DNA of 64,000 bases from Pelecanus crispus. Its lineage: Eukaryota; Chordata; Aves; Pelecaniformes; Pelecanidae. The translations under genes were made by a program, and so were the position numbers. The DNA is taken from contig NC_134649.1 in the NCBI RefSeq assembly GCF_030463565.1, positions 40,697,044-40,761,043 of the forward strand, in the 5' to 3' direction. The notes under the pieces are model-generated. The model worked only from the letters and a program-made list of their open reading frames with translations. It was not told the origin of the DNA and made no database searches. Below, piece after piece: positions 50,946-64,000 of this stretch (the first letter of the stretch is position 1; the number at the start of each line of letters is the position of its first letter).

Positions 50946-53280
50946 CTTTGTCTGGTGTTTCTACTGGAACGGAAGCCAACTTGCCTGTTTACTGCTGTGC
51001 CTGTGCTCTAGCGTAACAGCTGAGATCGGCGTGTGCCTCCCAGATAGGCTTAGCAAACCTTTGTTAGCGCTGTCCTTATTTAAAATAAAGGGTAGAGAGA
51101 CCTGCTAAACGGATCTCGCTCTGGCACGATGCCTCCCATTCTGCTGATCCTGTGACAGGTAACGCTGACTCAAGTGCATGTCCTTGGCAGGTGACGCTTT
51201 CCTTTGGAAGGCTGCGTTTCTGAACTCAGCTTCTGGAATGAGTATCTCAGTGCCTTTACTGGTTACTGCTTTTGGCGGTGTGAGCCTAAACACTTTATTT
51301 ACTGCAAAGGACAGTGCTTTTCTTACAGCTCCATAGTCCAAGCAAACTGCAAACAGTGGGAAATCAGTGTCTGGATAGGTGAAATCAACTCTTAGCTGAG
51401 AATCGACCCAGGAATTACGTAAAGAAATAAAACCAGGGTGAAATGCAATCTTTTATAGCAGGCTGTCAGGGAACAAGAAATTGAAACCCTGTGAAGTTCA
51501 GAGCATAGCGTTAACGACAAGCACTGTTAATACATGGCTGTAGGAAGGCGGCATCAATGTGCCATTTACAGTAGTAGTAACAGACTCGCTACCAATCTCT
51601 TGGCTTAAAGTTTTAAGTGGCATTGTGGATCCTTGTTGCTGGCTCTTAACTATGCAAGGGCTGCCTTTTCTTAGCTACATGAGGGGCTCCTGGAAGCCAC
51701 ACATCCCCTCCCTCACAGCAAAGTGAACATCCTTGCCCTGAGACATGCGCCTTCCTTTCCTGCTAGAAACAAAACCACAATCTGGTGGGAAACAATGTTT
51801 AGAAGCTGCAGCCTCTATTCTGTGCAGATTACTGCTGTCGAGGCCAAACAAGCCACCTGAGAGTACCACTGTCCACAGTATGGTTCACTCATTTGGGTGT
51901 GTTGTGTCCATTCCCCCCTGTGTGAAAGTCAACATTAGCATCTACTGAAGCCTAGCTTAACTGGTGTCTCTAAACTCCACATTGTCTTTTGGAGAACCTT
52001 ACTCGGACCAAAACACGTTCATCCAAACCACAGGACTGAACCTGACTGACCCCTCACAGCATACAAGGGCCATTTGCTTCCGAGTATTTCAGGAGACCTG
52101 AACAGGCACCTCTGTTCACATTTCCTGTGTCCCACAGCTGAGTAACACAAGTAACACGTTTTCTTAAAGCTACTTGCTGATCTTTGGACAAGGATTTAAT
52201 CTACTGCAGTGAGACAGCTGGAGGTATCGGAGCACCATTCTTCAGTTTCCTGAACTTGTTAGTGTTAAATAATGGGTTGTCTTGGAGAGACTGTTGTACG
52301 AGAGCAGGGTGAGAAGGGGTCTGGTCGTCTCATTTCCCTGGTGCTCTGAGGCCAGCTCTGGTGTATCACAACAGGCAGACCAACCATCAGAGGAGGAGGT
52401 TGTTCTGTAGCCTGTAGTACAGGAACTTTTCCCGACACCCAAATGGGTCTGCGGGGAGGGGAACACCTTCACCCTGGAAACAGCCAAACATTGGTTCCTA
52501 CAACTCTCCTCCAAGGCAGGTCTGCGTGTGTGCCCGTTCCTCTCCTGCCGGCGCAGTCCTCCCTACTCCTGCTGCTGCTCTTCTCTGAAATCCTCCCTCC
52601 AGCCGCCCTCTGCGGCACAGGCAGGAAGGTGCTACGCCGAGACCCCTGTGCGCAGCGCAGCGCAGCCATCCTCTTCACCGTATTTGTGCGTACGGCCCGG
52701 CCCAGCGGCTTTGGGAAGAGGGGTCTGCGTGAGGCTAACGCCCAGCTGGGATCACCTCGGATCCTCCCCTGCGGGACCGCTGCCTTGGCATGATTCCCGC
52801 TCTCCTTTGTGCCTTCCGTTCCCCTCCCGTTGCTAGACTGTCGCCTCGCTCCTGCCTCTTGACTGTCATCCTTCTTGCAGACCACTTCTGACTTACAAAC
52901 TTGCTTTGGATTCTGCTGGCGTTCCAGCTCTGCGCCCACCACAGATCCGACGAGCACGTTCTCGCCTTTCTTGTGAGGCTGCTGTAGTATTTAGCGTTGA
53001 ACTCAACGCCCGACCCGCTGGGCCCCACGGGCAGCCTCCTCCTGCGCCACTCGGCTGCGGCTGCTCTTTGTTAGGTTATTTTCATTTTCTGAGCACGTGT
53101 CGTGCCATGCGGGTCGTGCTTGTGTAAGCAAAGCCGGGGAGCGTCACACAGGGCTGTGTTGGGCCATACCTGGGGTTCAGCTCTCTCCTTATCGCTTCCT
53201 TCCTAAACACTGAACTGCCTGCCTGGCTTGGACAGAAGGCGGCCCGTTGTGGCTCGCGATGTCTGCGCAGAGCCCGTTTC
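50946..53280 (+). other. Intergenic region between QRICH1 and IMPDH2
   Basis: No supported exon, RNA gene or repeat. Two more AATAAA hexamers occur (about 51083 and 51427) without any associated ORF. GC content rises from about 52.4 kb toward the IMPDH2 CpG island. Confidence 0.5.
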
Positions 53281-53785
53281 ACCGGGTTGGACATTTTCGG
53301 GCGCGGTGTTGCCAAGGCCCCTTCTGCCGGAGGCCCTTGCAGGCGGCTGAAAGCGGCCGCGACCCCCGGGCCCGCTGGGCCCGGCCCCCGGTGCGTCCCC
53401 AGGCCCGAGCCCCAGCCGCGGCCCGAGGCCGAGCGGGGACAGCCCTGCCCCGTCTCCTCCGGCCTGGGGGGGGGGGACGGGACGGACGACAGCAACCAGC
53501 GGGGCGGTGCCGCGCTCCGGGGCGGGCCCCGCAAGCCCCGGGCTGGGCAGTCCCGTCCCGGGCGGGGGGAGCCGGGCAGGCGCGGGCGCCCGCTTGGCCT
53601 CCCGGGCGGGAGGGGGCGAGACCGGGCCCGGCCCCTTCCGGGGCCGCTCTGGGCCGCGCTCTCGCTGGGCGGGCGCCGCCTGAGCCCTCGCGGCCGCCGT
53701 CGGGGCGCGTGTGCGCTCGGGGGCGCGCGGGGTGGCGGGCACGCGGCGGCGGCGGCGGCGGGGGCGGCGGCGGCGGGCCGGCGCC
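53281..53785 (+). promoter_or_regulatory. IMPDH2: IMPDH2 CpG-island promoter and 5'UTR
   Basis: Dense CpG stretch with several GC boxes (GGGGCGGTGC, GGGGCGGGCC, GGGCGGGAGG) and a GGC triplet run just before the start codon (about 53745-53775). No TATA box is seen. The long open frames here are shadows of the island. The transcription start is not placed. Confidence 0.5.
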
Positions 53786-60431
<6,646 letters not shown>

Positions 60432-61821
60432 GTGAGAGAGATCAGCTACCTCCTAAGTAGGCTGAAGACATCTGTTTAATAGAGATTCCCTGCTGAAAAG
60501 CAGCACAGCCAGGATGGACTTCCCCCGTTGTAAGGGCAGTGTCCAACAGCAAGCTGTCTTTCACCCCCTTCGTCCAGGATGTTCTCATCACCTGGGTCAA
60601 ACCTTTGGGGTGGCAGCAGCAGCAAAGGCATTTCCCAGTACTGACTGAGACTGAGTAGAGCAGGTGTGGCACACATGGCTTTGCCCGAGCGGAGCTGCTG
60701 GCTTGGTGTGGGATGGGGCTGGCGGGCAGCTCTGCACGGAGAGGGGCTTACCGGATCCCCGGTGCTGATGGGTGAAGTGCACTGGGCCATCTGCGCTCCC
60801 CTTCCCTCTGGTAGCAGTGTGTGTGATGCTTGAATATTGGTCCGCTGGGCTCGACACCTTTCTGCTATTTCCAGGCTGAAATGGGACTTTTGGCCGTTGT
60901 CTCTGCAGTTAGCTGGAGCTTGTGTGGGGCAGAGGCCAAGTCACCCGTAGCTAAAAGGCGGAGAGGGGCGTCCCCAGGGCATGGAGAAAGGCTGCATTGA
61001 GGACGGGCTCAGTCCTCGTGTTTTGAACCTGGCAGGTGAGGTGCAGAGAGGTGGTGGCCAGGCGCTGCAGCCCGCGAACACAGCCCCTCTCTGCTTTGCT
61101 CCTTGGGCCTTGCCACGGAAGGCAGCAGGAGGGTTGCTGATGGCGGAAGGTGCTGCGCTAGCTCTGCTGATTCCAGCATGGAGCCTTCGAGCAGCCCTGG
61201 ACCTAGGCTGCATTCCTGCTTTGCCGTGGGAGCGCAGGCTGTGGGGGGTTTCCCACTCAGGGCAGTCTGTCTCAGGTGATCTTTCTAGGGAGGTTGCAGT
61301 GTCCTTGGGCTGACACTTCCATAGCCAGAGCAGAACCAGGACTTACGTGTCCTGCTCTGGCTCCGAGGCAGAGGACCCGCTGAGACATGCTCTGTTCTGC
61401 AGCGTGGTGAACATCTCCAGAGCGTGCCTCTCCCAGCTGCCGCGGGAGGTGGGGTTGGGTGCTGGTTTTGGGGAAGCAACAGAGCAGAGGTAGAATCTGG
61501 CGCTTCACAGGAGATGTGGTTGCAAAACTCTGAACTGCAGCTCCCCGGGTTTTTGGCCCTCTTAGGGCAAGAACTCTGGCTCTTTGGGTTGGGGGGGGGT
61601 CACCTCTCTGGCTGGCTGCTGGGGTAGGGCGAGCATGCGCTGTGCACAGCCGGGCCTGGCTGGCTTGGATCTGGCCTCTGGCTTGGCTCGGGCTAGGAAG
61701 GGTTTGCAAGGTCAGCTCTGTCCCACACTGTATGCTCTGCCTAGTACCAGGTCACTGCTGGGGTCCTTTGTTCTGCTGCTGTTCTTCTGTCTCTAAAATG
61801 TGTGTGTTTGTTTTTGTTTAG

Positions 61822-61893
61822 CTGCTCCAAAGATCCCTCCAGACCTAAAGTCCCACAGCCCCAAATGCCCTTCTACTGTCACGGGCACCTATA
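61822..61893 (+). other. IMPDH2: Candidate in-frame cassette exon of IMPDH2
   Basis: A T-rich acceptor (GTTTGTTTTTGTTTAG) and a perfect donor (ATA|GTAAGT) bracket exactly 72 bases. Joined after exon 9 in phase 1 they read 24 codons without a stop, beginning AAPKIPP and ending TVTGTY, and return phase 1 to the next exon. Inclusion would insert 24 residues after [10 protein letters not shown], next to the active-site cysteine. I do not know this segment from any IMPDH. It could be a lineage-specific alternative exon or a chance pseudo-exon. Confidence 0.3.
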
Positions 61894-63587
61894 GTAAGTC
61901 ACTTGCCCTGTTCCCGACCCTAATTACGTGTCTTGAAGCAGGACCCTGATTTGGCTGCACATGGCCCTACTGCTTGTTTGAGAATAATTTAGCTGTAGAT
62001 GCACTTGGGGTTTTGTGGCTTTGGATACTGGTTTTGAATCTGAAATGGAAGCTGAGAAGCCTTTCTGAATTCCTAAAGCAGGGTCTGAATTGTCAAAGCT
62101 GAGGGCACTCAGGCTTGTCCACCCTCCACTCCAAAATCCAGTTCAGGAGCCTGGACTGAGCTTTCTGGCTGCATCTTCTGGATCTCTAGCTGGGCATGCC
62201 CCGCTGATCCAGTGCTGGAAGGCGATCCCTGAGCAGTCCTCCATCCTGCTCTGAATCTGGCCCCAGTTGTGGGGAAGTTGTGCACTGGCTAAGCTTCACT
62301 CGGAGCTAGCTCCCCTGGGGTTACAGGGGGACTTAACTGCATACGGCCGGCCACCTTGGCCGCTGCGTACCAGAACCACATCTTTCCCCACTGACGCCTG
62401 ATCCTCGTGTGGAGAAAAAGGGCTCTTCCCCTGCCCAGCACAGGGTGCAGCTTTGTCTGCTCTGTACTTCTGATGCTGCCGGATTGAGCGGCCACCTGAG
62501 GCGAGCCTTGGGTTTTGCCCTTTCTCCTAGTTTTGACACCTCAAAGGGAAAGAGGTTTCTGTTGAAGATCCCGGAAGGTTTTCTCTAGCAGATGATCTTG
62601 TAGGGCCACCCTTTGCAGATACACTAAAAAAGACAAACCCTCACCCGGACCACTCGGCGTGTGTGTGCTCCGAACCCTGCTTTGGAAGCCTGCGCTCTGA
62701 AGCTGTGGCACTGGGCACTGGGACAGTCGGAATGGCACGATGCTCCCAGGGGCCCTGAGCCAAGCTGTTCCTTAAAGGGCTGGTCTCCATGGTCACTGTT
62801 GTGAGGTTTCTGCAGGCCCTGCACTGTCTACGGCACAGTCCCATAGACACCGGGCTCTAGCCCCTCCAAAATCAGGTGCTTATGTCCACAGAGCTCTTCC
62901 TTGCAGCGTTTTGCAGCAGCAGTGTGGCCTTTAGCAGTGTGGTACTGAGCGAGACCACCTCTTTAAGACTAACGGCATTCATGTTATAGCTGGCAGACTC
63001 TCCCTGGCTGGCTGAGCCCTAGCTTAATGCCGAGTTTTGTTCGATTAAAATCAGTTCTTTCATCATCTCAGCCTGGAGTCTGGCTTCCCTCTCTCAGCAG
63101 CTGCTGTGGAGCACTGGGAGCAGAGCAACCGCAGACTCCCGGCCTCGGCAAACCTCTGCCAGGGATGTGCGCTGCCAGTGCTGCTGCCAGGCAGGCTAAA
63201 CCACACCGGGAGTTCACGCTCCGAAGTACTAATCCTGCATGGCCGTAATCTTATGCGGTGTATCGGACTAACCGTGACTGGAGAAGAGGCTTCCAGTTAA
63301 TTGTGGGAAAGGGAAGTCTCCCTGAGAGAAGCTTATCTCAGCGTACTTGCATGCCTGTGCCTGACAAACGTGTTACAAGACGTGCCCTGTGCTGGTTTTC
63401 CCCTCACACAATGGGAAGCCTCTAACTGCTAGCGACTGAGAAAAGAAGGTAAATCCAAAGCTAATAACTCCCTTCCCGTGGGGCAGCTAAACTTGACAGA
63501 ATCCTTGCTACGTTGCAGGGCAGGAACATAAATTATTTCCTGTAAACCATCAAATCATCCTGCCCGTTTCCTTTTCCACTGCTGCAT

Positions 63588-63650
63588 GTGTGTTTGTGTG
63601 TGTGTGTGCAGATGTATATGTATAGATATATATCTATACATATACATACC
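63588..63650. repeat. TG-repeat next to a 36-bp perfect palindrome
   Basis: TGTGTTTGTGTGTGTGTGTG is followed by an AT-rich perfect inverted repeat at 63612-63647, centred between 63629 and 63630 (left arm ATGTATATGTATAGATAT). It has no spacer and could extrude a cruciform. Confidence 0.9.
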
Positions 63651-64000
63651 AGCTCTCTCCCAGCCAGCTGTTTTCCATACAAGAAGCACATCACACAGCT
63701 GCTGGGTATACGGAGAAGGGGTCTGGCACTGCTAGGAGGGAGCACGCGGTGGGACATGGCTTCGTGCCCCGGATGCTCTGCAGAGGGGCTTTTGGAGTCT
63801 GCTCTGCTTCCTTTCCGAGCTCCCCACACATCTGCTGTGCACCAGGATGAGCCCCGAGTCTCGGCTGATCCCAGGTGTTCGGTCAAAGACCCCAGTCCCA
63901 AGGTCACCCACAGCTTTTTGGAGTCCGAGGGCCGTAAGGATGTCCCAGCAGGCATCTCCTGGGCATCCGCTTCTCTTGCAACTTGGCCTAGGGAAGGAGC

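Larger units (their letters stand above)
60432..64000 (+). other. IMPDH2: IMPDH2 intron 9, running off the window
   Basis: No exon matching IMPDH2 after residue 335 is present, so the intron continues beyond 64000. It holds a candidate 72-nt exon (61822-61893), a TG-repeat and perfect palindrome around 63590-63650, and otherwise unique sequence. Confidence 0.6.

Overview
The window is vertebrate nuclear DNA, most likely from a bird. All recognised genes are intron-split with canonical GT-AG junctions, introns on the left side are short and GC-rich as on avian microchromosomes, and at least two CR1 LINE fragments of the sauropsid type are present. All genes lie on the + strand. The exon models below were built by hand from splice signals, codon phase and remembered protein families. 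Every model keeps phase across all of its junctions.

Left part (1-14.3 kb, very GC-rich): the 3' end of USP19, with its two alternative last exons. One encodes the C-terminal ER membrane anchor (1090-1323) and the other the soluble tail ending in EEVD (3644-3784). Next comes a complete creatine transporter gene, SLC6A8 (14 coding exons, 5014-10338), preceded by a short upstream ORF. Then follows a complete, intronless coding region for a protein with two beta-gamma-crystallin domains and an aerolysin-like domain (12174-13232), of the type called epidermal differentiation-specific protein-like.

Middle part (14.5-50.9 kb): complete QARS1 (24 coding exons, 14526-20776) and complete QRICH1 (9 coding exons, 26871-45988). 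QRICH1 has a CpG-island promoter near 21.95 kb, long AT-richer introns, and a probable 3'UTR of 3-5 kb.

Right part (53.3-64 kb): the 5' two thirds of IMPDH2 (exons 1-9, residues 1-335, through the catalytic cysteine loop). Exon 10 and later exons lie beyond the window. The order USP19-QARS1-QRICH1-IMPDH2 matches human 3p21.31 as I remember it, but SLC6A8 (Xq28 in human) and the crystallin/aerolysin gene sit between USP19 and QARS1. These are mostly housekeeping genes (ubiquitin/ER quality control, creatine uptake, Gln-tRNA charging, ER-stress transcription, GTP synthesis), and no operon-like functional coupling is implied.

The most interesting items are the intact crystallin/aerolysin gene, a 72-nt in-frame candidate cassette exon in IMPDH2 just after the active-site cysteine, the 15-codon uORF of SLC6A8, two arrays of promoter-type motifs (GATTGGCTG and GGGACTGCAAGTCCC), and an ATF4-type element in the QARS1 promoter. 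I saw no tRNA, rRNA, CRISPR or recognisable retroviral element.
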